From Omphalotus guepiniiformis (lineage: Eukaryota > Basidiomycota > Agaricomycetes > Agaricales > Omphalotaceae): DNA of 64,000 bases. The notes beneath the pieces are model-generated. The model saw nothing but the letters and a program-made list of their open reading frames with translations, searched no databases and was not told the origin of the DNA. The DNA lies in the NCBI GenBank assembly GCA_028554645.1, contig JAQOOI010000069.1, forward strand, positions 434,001-498,000, in the 5' to 3' direction. Shown in pieces: positions 24,809 through 35,600 of the stretch. The translations under genes were made by a program, and so were the position numbers. Positions within the stretch are counted from its first letter, which is position 1. Each line of letters begins with the position of its first letter.

Positions 24809-26185
24809 AAAATTTACAACCCCTTCTTGTACATCTTTAGGTACCACAGGTGGAGGTCTACAAATCTCTTTAAGAGTAGATCCTTCTTTCTTCTGTTCAA
24901 TTCTAACACCTCTTCCTCTCAGATAGGTTCCAATAGTACACTTGTAGCCAGAATTTAGATCAGTTATGGTTATCTCTTGACCTCCATCCTCAAAGTTCTT
25001 TATTATACTTTGGGTGTTTACATCAAAAGGTCTACCAAGTAAAACTTGATATGGAGCCTCTTCCACAATATGAACTTGCAAGTAGACTGTTAAGTCCCCA
25101 AATACAAAAGGTACATTTCTAGCCATACCCTTAGTAGGCTTTAAACTCCCATTTGCACTTTGCATGTGAATCACTACATCAGGATCCCATGACATTCCAA
25201 GTCCCATTGCTACCATTTGATCCATTGATATGATCTGAGAACCACTATCTAGAACAGCTTCCACAGTTTCATCAGAGTTATTGATTTTTGGGAATACTAC
25301 TCTAAGTCCTTCTGATTCTCTAGCCACCAGTATAACTTTATCTTTCTTGTTAGGACCTAGATCTCTAAGGAATTGCTCAACTACATCTTGGTGAACAATA
25401 GTACCAGCTTTCAAATCACCAGTATCTTTTGTCAATGTAATGAAAGTCTCCTTTAAAGACCAAATATCCTCAACATTTACTTTCTTTATTGGTTCCACCT
25501 CAGAGTCCATTTGAATAGGATTCAAATCATTCTGATTAGGTTCTATCTGCAAGAAAGCCTTCTCTGCTCTCTCAACAACCCTTCTATTTCTAGCTTTTCT
25601 CAATATGACAGCTCTAATGCCTGGAGATACAGCCATAAGGTCTCCAACTGGAACAGTAATATCCATATTGAAAATCTTTTCTGCCATTTCCTCTTCTAAA
25701 CCTGGTTTAGATAAAGTAGAGGCATGTCTAAAATCTCCAATCCTTCTAGCTGTTTCTTTATAGACTATAGCATTCTCTTTATTACTTTCTTTCTGAACAT
25801 TTCTAGCTTTTTCCACCACTTCATTTCTAACTTTGTTCAAAGCTTGGTTACTAGGAATAGGATCTCTTTGTAATGGTTCCACTCTATCAAATGGCCTTTC
25901 TTTAGCAGGTTCAACATTAATCTCTTTTTGACCTGGTTGAATTACCATATCCTTTATAGAAGGATCCATTATATCCTCTTGATCTCTTAGTAAAGCCTCT
26001 TCATTATCCTTGGTTTCTTTCTCTAACTCCTCCATTCTCAAGGGTGGAGGTACATACAACCTTTTATCAAATCCTTTAGGCCTTATAATTTCTACTTCCA
26101 TTCTCTTTTTAATACCAACTCTTTGTTTATCCTCAGGGACCTTCTTTGCGGTACTGTACATATTTCTAGTACTAGATCCCATCAT
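24791..26185 (-). CDS. Retropepsin-type protease region
   Basis: A 464-codon frame between gag and pol. The N-terminal two thirds are charged and helical (for example RMEELEKETKDNEEAL). An aspartic protease of the retroviral type follows: the active-site motif reads AVLDSGSQIISM near residue 317, and PYQVLLGRPF matches the conserved C-terminal part. The enzyme would cleave the Gag-Pol precursor as a dimer. The first ATG pair lies at 26185-26180, but the frame is open upstream and overlaps the end of gag, so it is more likely made by -1 frameshifting than by a separate start. Confidence 0.85.
   Translation of the reverse strand: MMGSSTRNMYSTAKKVPEDKQRVGIKKRMEVEIIRPKGFDKRLYVPPPLRMEELEKETKDNEEALLRDQEDIMDPSIKDMVIQPGQKEINVEPAKERPFDRVEPLQRDPIPSNQALNKVRNEVVEKARNVQKESNKENAIVYKETARRIGDFRHASTLSKPGLEEEMAEKIFNMDITVPVGDLMAVSPGIRAVILRKARNRRVVERAEKAFLQIEPNQNDLNPIQMDSEVEPIKKVNVEDIWSLKETFITLTKDTGDLKAGTIVHQDVVEQFLRDLGPNKKDKVILVARESEGLRVVFPKINNSDETVEAVLDSGSQIISMDQMVAMGLGMSWDPDVVIHMQSANGSLKPTKGMARNVPFVFGDLTVYLQVHIVEEAPYQVLLGRPFDVNTQSIIKNFEDGGQEITITDLNSGYKCTIGTYLRGRGVRIEQKKEGSTLKEICRPPPVVPKDVQEGVVNFQTSMI
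24809..24815 (-). promoter_or_regulatory. Candidate -1 frameshift site, protease to Pol
   Basis: The minus-strand heptamer A AAT TTT is in the correct phase of the protease frame, five codons before its TGA. Slipping by -1 enters the linker frame. It fits the canonical X XXY YYZ pattern. No downstream RNA structure was tested. Confidence 0.55.
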
Positions 26186-26193
26186 CGGAACAC

Positions 26194-27666
26194 TTAGTTT
26201 CCCGACTGGCTCAAGTAAGAAGCCTGACCATTTGAAGTCTGGCTTTTATCCTGATTTTCAATTCTGTCCAATCTTTCTGAAATCTTCAACAAGGTGTTGG
26301 TAAAGACTGACATATCAAAACTATTATGTTGAGATTCAGAAGGTCCACTAGGCATATTATATCCCATGTCACTTTCTTCTGCAAAGATGAAGGCATTTTT
26401 GCCAACTTCCTTATCCCAACCTTTTTGTTTAGCAATAGCTTCAATTTTGTCCTTTCTAGAAGAATTCATATCACCAGATGGAGCAACTTGTCCATCTTTC
26501 ATGACTATCATTCCTCTTGCATTCCTAACTAAATATCCCTTCTCAAACTGTGATTTCTGGTGAGGACAATTTGTAGCAATATGCCCTTTCTCACCACAGA
26601 AATAACAAGAATATTCTGTAGGTCCTTGTGGGTTTGCATATCTATTACCACGGTTCTGACCCATAGCAATAGATTGCATGTGTGGTATATTCATACCATT
26701 GTTACCACCTAATGTTTCTGCAAGAACTTTTTGAACTTGAGAGATCAAGGTAGCTTGATTCTCTTCAAATCTAGATTGCACCTGTTTCAAGGCAACTTCA
26801 TGCCTATCCATTGTATCAGCAATCTTTCTTTCAAATTCATTCTTCTCAACATTCTCCCTTTTAATATTAAAAGGTGTGTAACTTCTTTCTCTTTCTGTTT
26901 CAGAAGCTAGAGACATGCCGACTATTGCAAAACCATCATCCATGTTATTCTCACAGATGTGGGCAGCAGCAGCTATCACATCCTCAATAGGATACTTGTC
27001 TTCCCTTCTTCTAGGATTATCTGGATTAGCTATATAAGTCTTTTCCAGTCTATCCTTTACTTTATCCCAGAAAGCAGGTTCTAAGGATCTGCCAAACAGA
27101 GTTACTGCCTCTAAGTTAGAGATAACAGCCGGTGGCTTTGCAGCTTTCTTATACTCATATTCAAACAGCCTTTTGAACTTGAAGAACTTATCAAAGTTCT
27201 TCAATGGAATATATGCATACTCTGAATTTAACTTTCTCAACTTGGTCAGAGAACCTCCTTCTTCTAAAGAAGACTCTGGAAAGTTTTGTTTCAAAGCATC
27301 TTTGAATGTTCCCCACTTTCTACTTTTTGTTTCAGGGTAAGCTTCAACCCTTTTCTTTGTATCATGAGTCATCCAGTCTGTAGCTAAGTAAATCTTTGCT
27401 GCATCATCTTTAATTCCCATTTTCAGGAATATTTCTTCCACTTGTTCCAACCAGCTTATCAAACTGCCAGGATCTACATGGTCAAAGATTGGTGCCATTT
27501 TTGATTTCTTAGGAAGCTTATCATTCTGGATTTCCTTTAATGCTTCTGGGGAAAGTTCATGAACTCCCACAAAAGTTGTCCTTGTATTATCATTGTTTCT
27601 GGGTATATCATCATCTCCTCTACTTTGTCCACTTGGACCAGCACCAGTAGTACTAGTAGCAGGCAT
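26194..27666 (-). CDS. gag: Gag capsid/nucleocapsid protein
   Basis: The structural protein that packages the element RNA. The 490-residue frame contains a retrotransposon Gag capsid-like region (SWLEQVEEIFLKMG, then a conserved WGTFKDALKQNFPES) at about residues 65-130. A coiled region precedes one CCHC zinc knuckle, CYFCGEKGHIATNC, near residue 355. It ends in the slippery heptamer directly followed by TAA. I placed the start at the first ATG, 27666. The same frame is open for another 117 codons upstream to 28017 and looks protein-like (Ser/Lys/Pro-rich) but has no ATG, so the true N-terminus may be longer. Confidence 0.9.
   Translation of the reverse strand: MPATSTTGAGPSGQSRGDDDIPRNNDNTRTTFVGVHELSPEALKEIQNDKLPKKSKMAPIFDHVDPGSLISWLEQVEEIFLKMGIKDDAAKIYLATDWMTHDTKKRVEAYPETKSRKWGTFKDALKQNFPESSLEEGGSLTKLRKLNSEYAYIPLKNFDKFFKFKRLFEYEYKKAAKPPAVISNLEAVTLFGRSLEPAFWDKVKDRLEKTYIANPDNPRRREDKYPIEDVIAAAAHICENNMDDGFAIVGMSLASETERERSYTPFNIKRENVEKNEFERKIADTMDRHEVALKQVQSRFEENQATLISQVQKVLAETLGGNNGMNIPHMQSIAMGQNRGNRYANPQGPTEYSCYFCGEKGHIATNCPHQKSQFEKGYLVRNARGMIVMKDGQVAPSGDMNSSRKDKIEAIAKQKGWDKEVGKNAFIFAEESDMGYNMPSGPSESQHNSFDMSVFTNTLLKISERLDRIENQDKSQTSNGQASYLSQSGN
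26197..26203 (-). promoter_or_regulatory. Candidate -1 frameshift site, Gag to protease
   Basis: The minus-strand heptamer G GGA AAC is in gag phase and is followed at once by the gag stop TAA. Slipping by -1 continues as LSVPMMGSS into the protease frame. GGGAAAC is a well-known retroviral slippery sequence. Confidence 0.75.
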
Positions 27667-28171
27667 AGTAGTAACTTCTCTGAAACTCTTTTTAGATTTT
27701 TGTGCTGAAGCAGGTAGTCTATAAGACTTTCCAAATCCAACAGTAGATTTAGGCGGACGTAAACGATCAAATTCACCGGGTATGAACTCCCGATTATTGT
27801 CAGATGACAGAACAAAAGAACCAGGTAATACTGGATCAACACTTTCAGGCTCTGGTACTGATTTCCCTTTGCCCTTAGATGCGGAACTAGTAACACTTCT
27901 TTCTCTTGTAGAAGATCTGGATTGAAAGTTTAAAACTTCTTCACCAGCTCTTTGGGAATTCTTTGTCTGACGTTTTGGTTTAGGTTTGCTAGGTCCACTA
28001 ATTTTGACCAGTGAACTTCACAATCCAAAATTAAAGCAAAAGCTTTATGTAGCACTGTATAGAACAAAACAGTACTTTATTGCACAACACAAATCTCCTT
28101 GTAATTCAAACGGTAAAATTCCGTTAGAAAGCCACGAATTCGTCCCTCACGAAGTCAATTTGTACTTTTGA

Positions 28172-28189
28172 CCCTCGCGGTGGGCTCCA
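28172..28189 (-). other. Primer-binding site
   Basis: Two bases inside the 5' LTR, the minus strand reads TGGAGCCCACCGCGAGGG, which could pair with the 3' end of a tRNA ending ...GGTGGGCTCCA. The implied tRNA has U at position 73 (as in some Cys or Thr tRNAs), but I cannot identify it without the genome's tRNA set. Confidence 0.75.
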
Positions 28190-28191
28190 GA

Positions 28192-29568
28192 TGATGAGAA
28201 TGAATCGGGGAAATGAACTGCTAAAGGGCTAATGAACAAAAACCCAAAAACAACCAAAACAACCAAGTCACTCGAAAGGTGCGAGTCTGAGGGGGCGTTG
28301 TCGAAGGTTCCGCACGACCAAACTTATGGCTTCTTTATTAGAACTTTATATCTTTATCACAAGAACTTTATAGCTGAGCTTTTAAAATGCACTAAGGCAA
28401 AAAGTAGCACAAGACGGTTTTGAACAAGACAGGTGTTCACTGCACAATCACAACCAATTGACCACAAGATCAAACAACCAATTCCAATAACACAACCAGT
28501 TCAATTCAACCAACAATGATCTTTATACAATATCGCAATAAACACCGGACTATAAACAGACCAGGGCAACTTTATGTTTTTGGTAGGATTTCCCTTCACA
28601 GGCACGATTCACGTTATAAAGACGATCCCCAGTGACCCTGTGACTCTATGGTACTCTCCTGGATTTTCTCTCTCCAGGTTACTGCCCTTTTATACATACT
28701 GCCAGTCCAAAATTAATAAAAACGGAAATTATAGCTAAACTGTCCTGTTTTATATATATACCTATATCCGTGTATGTAGGTTGTAAGTATCTGTGTCAAG
28801 TATGTCCATTATTACTTGTATAGATCTATTTTATGAGGCAAAACCTCAAAAATGCGTTTTAATTCCATTATTTTTGTTATAGTCAATATTCAGCCCCTTT
28901 ATTTCATTTTTACGGATTTCCTTGACATTTCTCGGGCATCCGGGTTCCATAGGATTAATCACCTGATAGAAATTATACCCCTCAAAGTATCACATTGTTT
29001 CGTTAAAGGAACTCCTTCAATTCAGTAGTATTCCGAGAAATTTTACTGATCGAGTTTTTACACCTCCTAACCGGTTTCTTGTCAAGCAATTTTCACCGGA
29101 CAATTAATCGAAGCAAATTTCCTCGATCAACTTTTGTTCCTGGCGATTAATTAAGGAGTAAATACCCCAAAACTATTCTAGATCCATTATTTCGACTCTA
29201 TTTCGCGTCCCATCCATTTTTAGTTTCCGCCGGGTTTTTATTCTTTATTGACCGGAGGAAGATGTTCCCCTAATAGTTATATGATGCAATTGACGTTGTG
29301 ATGTCAGAGTTCTCGTTACGAGATTGGGTGAGTCTGATTCAACAGTGGATGGCTATTGAACAATTCTCTACATCACAACTGTACTGACTAGCCTAGAACC
29401 TTGATACACATGTTGTACCGTAGGTAATAGAACATGCTTTATTACTCAAATCACAACACATTTTGATTGACAAGGCGGGCACCTTTCAACCCTCTAATAC
29501 CTCACTGCAAATGCCTAAAATGATTAATCACCTGGCTTTTAATGCAGATGCCGAAAATCGGCGCATCA
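28192..29568 (-). repeat. 5' LTR (right)
   Basis: 1,377 bp, same ends and length as the left LTR. One mismatch was seen (28312 G against 14972 A). It should contain the element promoter. Confidence 0.95.
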
Positions 29569-29572
29569 GCGT
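29569..29572. other. Target-site duplication, right
   Basis: GCGT directly follows the CATCA end of the right LTR, matching 14848-14851. Confidence 0.85.
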
Positions 29573-29862
29573 TAGACAGGCGTGAGACATGGCCTCAGAC
29601 TGCGCGCATGGATATCGAGAAGGCGCTCCAGCTCCTGCACACCAAGGAGTGGGTGTTCGGTGACCTGCGCCATCCTAACGTTGTTTTCGTAGGCGAACGT
29701 GCAAAGTTGGTTGACTTTGATTGGAGTGGAAAGAGGGGGGAGGCTTTTTATCCGTATGAATTGTCTACCAGTGTCAAGTGGCCCAAAAAACCTGAGGAAC
29801 TTGAACACAAGCCAATTCAGCCACAGCATGATCTGGATATGTTGGAAATGTTTTTCGCTTAG
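29569..29862 (+). pseudogene. Atypical protein-kinase-like gene, 3' part
   Basis: Continuation of the gene broken at 14851. Removing the element and one copy of GCGT restores an in-frame junction reading GRRSALDRRETW. This part holds the catalytic loop, VFGDLRHPNVVFV, in which the usual HRD is replaced by GDLR, and LVDFDWSGKRGEAFYP, in which DFG becomes DFD. Both changes are typical of a large agaricomycete kinase-like family. It ends shortly after HDLDMLEMFF. Cut off from its N-lobe, it cannot make an active kinase. The retained catalytic Asp and Asn suggest that the gene was active before insertion, apart from the earlier defects in the 5' part. Confidence 0.8.
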
Positions 29863-30360
29863 TGTCTTGTTTGCTCCACTTGCATGTATTTCCTTTTAAT
29901 TATGTACATCATGTTGAATTTGAGGTCTATCAAGGAACTACGAGGAGGCTCTGCAAGCCGCAGCGGCTTCGTGAGGTCTGAAAATCCTTAGGCAGGCGAG
30001 ATTCTCCATGAAAAAACAACTAAGTCCACTTGCGCTAGGATTCGCGACCCTCAATGTACCACGTGGGTGAAGCACGAATGTTGGCGGTAGCGACTGCACG
30101 GAAAAAAGGGGACTGCACAGAAAAAAAGGCGATTTCATATTACAAACTTCACTCCATGCAATCGCACGATGTCAAAGGCGAGCACTAGGTATGCCGTCTC
30201 CATTCTTGAACCGTGGTTTAGTGTGCTGATGCAGGAAAACTTAGGGAAGAAAGTTTGAAAGGATGTCGTTGCCATTCAACTAAGTAAATTAAGGTACAAG
30301 GTGAAAGGATGATGACAAGAATAAAATACGTGACGGGCGAGAAAGAGTTACTCTGACCGA
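29863..30360. other. Intergenic region
   Basis: No gene seen. It holds the 3' flanks of the kinase remnant (plus) and of the minus-strand gene that begins at 32057. Confidence 0.5.
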
Positions 30361-32057
30361 TCAAGGAAAACCTCGACATGGCCTAGTCATTGTGCTCAGC
30401 GTCCCGACACCTCTATGGGCGAGCAGACCGTCTAACACCTCCGTCGTCTCTATGACTGCCCGAATCCAATCTCCCTTCAACATCAGCCGTTCCTCTATGT
30501 TCTCGTACTGCAAGCTCGTTCCCCACCACTTTAAGCATGCAAGCACGCTTAGCCAACCATTTGCCCCGAATTTGTCCACGGTTTTCCAATAGCCAGCGTC
30601 AGGATGGAAACCCACAGAGCTTGTCGGTTTTAGCTTTGACCACCAACTCCTAAATTTCAGAGAGAAACTGGACCCGAAGCCTGCTGTAATTTTCGGCTCG
30701 CTATTTGAGCGATTATACCTCGTGTTACAAACCCAATGCGACAGCTCCTCGGGTCTGCCCTCCGCCAGCAAGCCACGTCGTGGATTCTTCCAATGGTGAG
30801 ACCGCTCAAGAACCACCCATCTTTCCAGTAAACAGCGGTACTCTTTGCCAAGGTGAACGTTCAAATAGACAAAAGCCATGGAAAACCATTTACGTGCATC
30901 TTCGTTTTCGGCCGCGTCTTGAGGATATTGAAGGACATGGCCGTCGTCAGTGTTAGTGATATCCTGAATCTCTGGCGCGACGGCGTCAGAGTCAATATCT
31001 GCGCTGGGAGCTAGTGGGTGAGGACGAGTGTCATTAGCATCAGGCAGAAGATTAGGAAGGACACTGTCAGGAATAGCTGGTCCCTGTGGTTGAGAGGCAC
31101 CAAGTGTCTGCGGACCGTTGTGGGTGTTAGTGATATCCTGAATTCCTGGCGCGACGGCGTCAGAGTCAATGTCTGCACTGGGAGCTAGTGGGTGAGGACG
31201 AGTGTCATTAGCTTCAGGCGGAAGATTAGGAAGGACACTGTCAGGAATAGCTGGTCCCTGTGGTTGAGAGGCACCAAGTGTCTGCAAATGTTGAGGCGTG
31301 AGGCCTCCTGGAGATTCTGCCTGTCCTAGGATGGATTTGGAGCTGTTGACGGTGCTATTTACGACTGCTGTGGCTTGTGTTTCAGAGGGAGAGGGAGACA
31401 GTGGAGGGCGGGAATCAGGGAAGAGACCGTCAGGAATTGAACCACTAGTTGCATCCTGTGATTGAGGTGCACCAAGTGTTTGCGGTTTTCGAGACATGAG
31501 ATCTTCTGAGGGTTCTGCTCGCCCGAGGATGAAGTTGGAGCTCTTGGCACAGCTCGAGCTTGGTGTGGCCGAAGAATCAAAAGGAGTTGGTACGTTAAGT
31601 TCTTGAGCCGGCTCTTCCGATTGATTTATTTCCTGATGGCAACGTCAACATTCAGCAGTAGTATAGAGAAATGGGGCCATACCTTAGTGTCCATCGTACC
31701 TGGACCAGTAGGGCTGGTAGCCACTTTCTCCATCTGAAAAGTTGCTCCTGGCCCGGAGTTGTGTACCTGTCAAATTTTCTGTGAGCCACCGTACCACGAC
31801 AGTCCGCCCATCCCAACCTTTTCGCTTGTTGATTCGAAGCGATCGCGGAGCAAAGCTAATTCCAGCCTAGTTTCCACCAATTCTCGATACAATTCCTTCC
31901 GTGCTCCATGAAGGGCCACAAGTGCTACCGAATCTGTGTTCTGATCAGAGTGTCAGCTACAGATACGAGAGTGGAGTTCTCATGACAAACACACCATCAG
32001 GTCGTCCAACTCCTCGTCCATTAGTTGTATTCTTTTCTTGAGAAGTTGGTTTTCCAT
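30361..32057 (-). CDS. Agaricomycete hypothetical protein with coiled-coil N-terminus and Trp-rich C-terminus
   Basis: Four exons join in frame: 32057-31995, 31940-31818, 31766-31683 and 31632-30361, giving 513 residues with consistent intron phases. The N-terminal 60 residues are a likely coiled coil (ENQLLKKRIQLMDEEL, then ARKELYRELVETRLELALL). A long Ser/Pro-rich middle contains an in-frame 58-residue duplication. The C-terminal 180 residues carry a pattern that is very common in agaric genomes: a Trp-containing helix, GRPEELSHWV, FRSWWSKLKP, then WKTVDKFGANGWLSVLACLKWW. This family has no known function and is often found near transposons. Here it lies just downstream of the Tnp2 transposase, on the same strand, so it may be a second gene of that element. 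The frame may extend further upstream, since it is open before the ATG. Confidence 0.7.
30951..31285 (-). repeat. 174-bp in-frame tandem duplication
   Basis: Two copies, starting at 30951 and 31125, encode 58-residue units sharing LGASQPQGPAIPDSVLPNL and ending in DITNT. The unit length is a multiple of three, so the frame is kept. Confidence 0.9.
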
Positions 32058-32609
32058 AGTTAATGCTTCATTCTGCTGGTACAGTTCAGCGGTGGGGTGC
32101 GTTATGACCCTGACTTTCTATTCAACCATGTACATTAGTGAGATTGCTGAGTTTATAGGAACACCTACTGAATTTTGAGACAAACGAGGCGAGTTTGAAG
32201 AGGGGTGGGCCTTTCTCTTCCGGTTCATGGATTGTGGTTGCGTGGATGCATGACCTACAACCCGAGTGGCAGATATATACAGAAGGTGAACCAGGGGCGA
32301 ACAAAGCGTTATTGGTGCTTATCTAAGCTCCAAGTCAAAGCGGGAAGCACAAACTGTCCCCCAATCGGCGCCACGCTGTCCAGGTTCGAATCGAAACCCG
32401 AGCGGCGAAGAAAAGCGAAGAAAGTCATGCCAAATACGCGATATTCCATAACCGATTTTTCATTACACACATCTACGATCTGATGTTACAGAAATAATTC
32501 TAGACCATCGAACATTGAAGGATGAGCCAGTATATTATCAGTGATCTCGCAACATTTTGCTATAGACTTGTGTTCATAGAGTATAAGTACTATTGTTCTT
32601 GTAGGACAT

Positions 32610-35600
32610 TCAAGTCACCATCGAAAGCGTTACTTTGAGCTCCGTGGTCCGGGAAGCTAATCCTGTCGTAGACATGCGTAAGAACGATGTGAGGTTAGGT
32701 GCTCTAAGGCAAGAACTTACTCGGCTCAAACTAAGAACAACAGTACAATCAACACTCAACTCCCATCTTGCGGTGTGTGCAATAATCCAATCCTTATTGA
32801 CAATTTCGAGCTCTGAAGAAAACGAGGACGACACAGATTTAGCTTCAAAGCCCCTTTCCCAGAACGCCACAAACGGGTCAGGGCCCCTACGCCCTAGATA
32901 ATTGCTACGTCTGACTGCCATTTTGATTCTCCCATCATGCTCGAAAATATGCTGGATTTGACCCGCAACCCACTCCGCCTTCAGATCTCCTTCTGGGAAA
33001 TAGCAGATGTAGCTGTTTCCAATAGCGATGGGGCCAGGAATTGTATATGAGCCATACTGCGCAGGGACGCGAGAAAAACACTGAACGTCAGCTCTTTTGA
33101 GTAATTGAGCAAGTTCAGAAGGTAGAGGTGTAGAAATTAAATGAGGTGGTTGAGAGGAATCACGGCCCAAGTAATGGGAATTATTCAATGCGAAAGGGTT
33201 CTCCGAAGCGATATGGGCCTCAAATTCCTCTTCTATATCTTCATTTCTCCCATCTTCATCATTTACAAATGTCGAGCCCAACAATGCCACTTGGGTATGA
33301 TATCCATAGGCAGTGTCCAAGAGATCTCGACAAAATTTCAGTAGCGGGGGACATTCAGGCTGCAAAAGCCACTGCCGAAAATTTGCGCCTTTGTAGAAAG
33401 AGTGCAGCAATGTATGCTCATATTCACCTACACAGTGTACCTCAGACGAGAAATCAAACGGTATACATTTCACTTACCAATTCTATGATTTATTGGAATC
33501 CGTTGCAGCTTTCCAATCATATTCTCGAAAGGAAAACACCACCAATTTCGTACTACGCTGAAAGATTCCATGAAGTCATAGATGTGGAATCCGAGATGAT
33601 GCGATGGTAGTATAAATCCGGGGAAGTTATGTTTGAGACCAACTACATGCTCTCGAAGAGAATGTCGGAACAACTCCCGGTGTTGCGGTGTCAGAGTGTT
33701 CTTCGTCATAACTATTGACGCGCACGTTAAGGCCATGGAGGTTTTGAGAACTTCTATCATATTGCTTGTGTCTGCTGCAGCTATAGGCGATTCCACATTC
33801 CAGAGGCTTAGCAGAGCGAGGGGAAGGTGTATCGAAAAAATAGTTCTCCATTGATCAGCTTTCAGAGTCCCAGCGCGCGGAAGCCCAATATCAGATGGTG
33901 GATTAGAGATCCAAGCCGGAGTAGTAATGACAGCTTTTGTTGACTCTTGCACCCTTTTCAGGACAGACCGGGAATCGATGACTACAGGCTCCAGAGCTGC
34001 CTTGGGTTTTTCCGCCCTCTAATTCTTAGATGAGGTTCTACCAATAATATGGTTGAGAACCCGAACTCACCCAAGATACCAATTGCTCAACTAAGTTCGC
34101 CTTTCCTAATCGTCCCACCGGCAAGCGATTTATATCTGTGCAAACAAAAGCGAGAGCTTGTTCAGGCACCCCCTGAAGAGCCTTTCGTAGTAAATCCAAC
34201 CCTTTTTCTCCTGAACTTAGTGGTTGCACTAACACACGATGAAGGTGCCCTATTCTATATGCAGAATGATAGTTCATAACATCCGTCAATTCTTTCAAGA
34301 GGGTAAGGCGGTCTTCTGGGCTGAGAACACGATAGCCTGTGGGAGCTTCCGACTCTTGCGCTGTCGGCACCAACCCTTGGGCCCACGGAATGGATGGAGG
34401 TGCCAGGTTCGTGGGGGTGAAGAATGGCCAAATAAATGTGTCTGTCTCTTCGATATCATCGACGCGCTACCGATAAAATTCGGTCAGTGCAATATACTTT
34501 TAGTGTTTAGATGAAATTACCCATTGAACCAGTACTTCCGCCATGGCATTTTTTGTGAAATCTTTCTTATCGGAATGCATCTGCGTCTGGACCCGTTCTT
34601 TGCAGCTACTGGGGAACACCATGAGGTCATTACAGACATATGCTAAAACGATCCATTTTTGTCGTTCGAGGCGCTTCAGTAATGCCTGCTTCTCTGTGTG
34701 AGCAGCTGGGGCTGGAAGTGAGAGACCTTCGTGTACATCACTTATACCCTGAAAAGCACGCATGTCCTTCGCGATGACATCCTTTAGCTTCTCCATCCTA
34801 GATGTACGGGCAGTCTGCAGCGGCAAGGAAAGGTGATTCCATTCCAGAACTGACAACCGCTGATCCGAATCTGTGTATGAGGTCAGAGTGTTGATGATGT
34901 CCTGAAACTTTCGACCTGGGTTTTCGCCAACAGTCGTCCCGGGTGGAGGCAGAGACGAAAGAGGTGGAGGGGGGAAGAAATCATGATAATACGCCCGATA
35001 GACGCTTTTCTTGGGTTTCTCGATGCTGGACTCAGGATTGTCTAGGCTTAGTGCATCTCGAAAAAACCGCTGCTGTATGTTTAAGTACATCGTATGCATA
35101 GGATCTACCAATAATTGTTGTGATGGCTTCCAGTATGGAAGGCGCCAGAGTTCTGAGTAATGAGTGCCGTGGTAATCCTCAAAGACCTTGCGTTCATTTT
35201 TATAGTCTGCCTGTCGCCATGATTCAGCTCCTTCTCGTAAGAAGTCGTCGTTGACAGCAGTCCAAGTCTCGCAGTCCGTTCGACCTAAATGCGCTATGTG
35301 CCAGCACTGACACAAGAAACAGAAGATGTGAGATGTAACGTCAAGGAAACCTCCAAAAGGTCGGGCCGCCTTAGAATCCATTAAGACGTATGCCAGCGCA
35401 ACGCGGGAGACCTTGCGTCCCGAAGTTCCAAGATTATGAGACTTATGCTGCATTCCACGAGTATATCCAAGTTCTAGTTCTGTCACAAGCGGCTGAAGAT
35501 AGTGCCTATGTTTAGCCTCTTTCGCGTCTGGCTCATGCAGTCCTTGAATGATGCCGGGGACATATATATAGGCAGGGTCGTTGCGTATCTCGAGGGGAAG

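Larger units (their letters stand above)
14852..29568 (-). mobile_element. Full-length Ty3/Gypsy LTR retrotransposon (14,717 bp) with antisense cargo genes
   Basis: The element has two LTRs of equal length (1,377 bp), a target-site duplication, a primer-binding site and a polypurine tract. Its gag, protease, reverse transcriptase, RNase H and integrase run on the minus strand, so the 5' LTR is the right one. Domain order (integrase after RNase H) places it in Ty3/Gypsy (Metaviridae-type). Its pol closely resembles an abundant agaricomycete lineage. Between pol and the 3' LTR lie about 4.6 kb holding two plus-strand, multi-exon genes absent from ordinary elements. The LTRs differ at only one position that I found (14972 A, 28312 G), so insertion is recent. 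It interrupts a kinase-like gene. Confidence 0.95.

Noticed and set aside
28172..28189. Naming the primer tRNA
   Set aside because: The predicted 3' end fits a tRNA with U73, but several amino-acid types are possible, so no identity is claimed.
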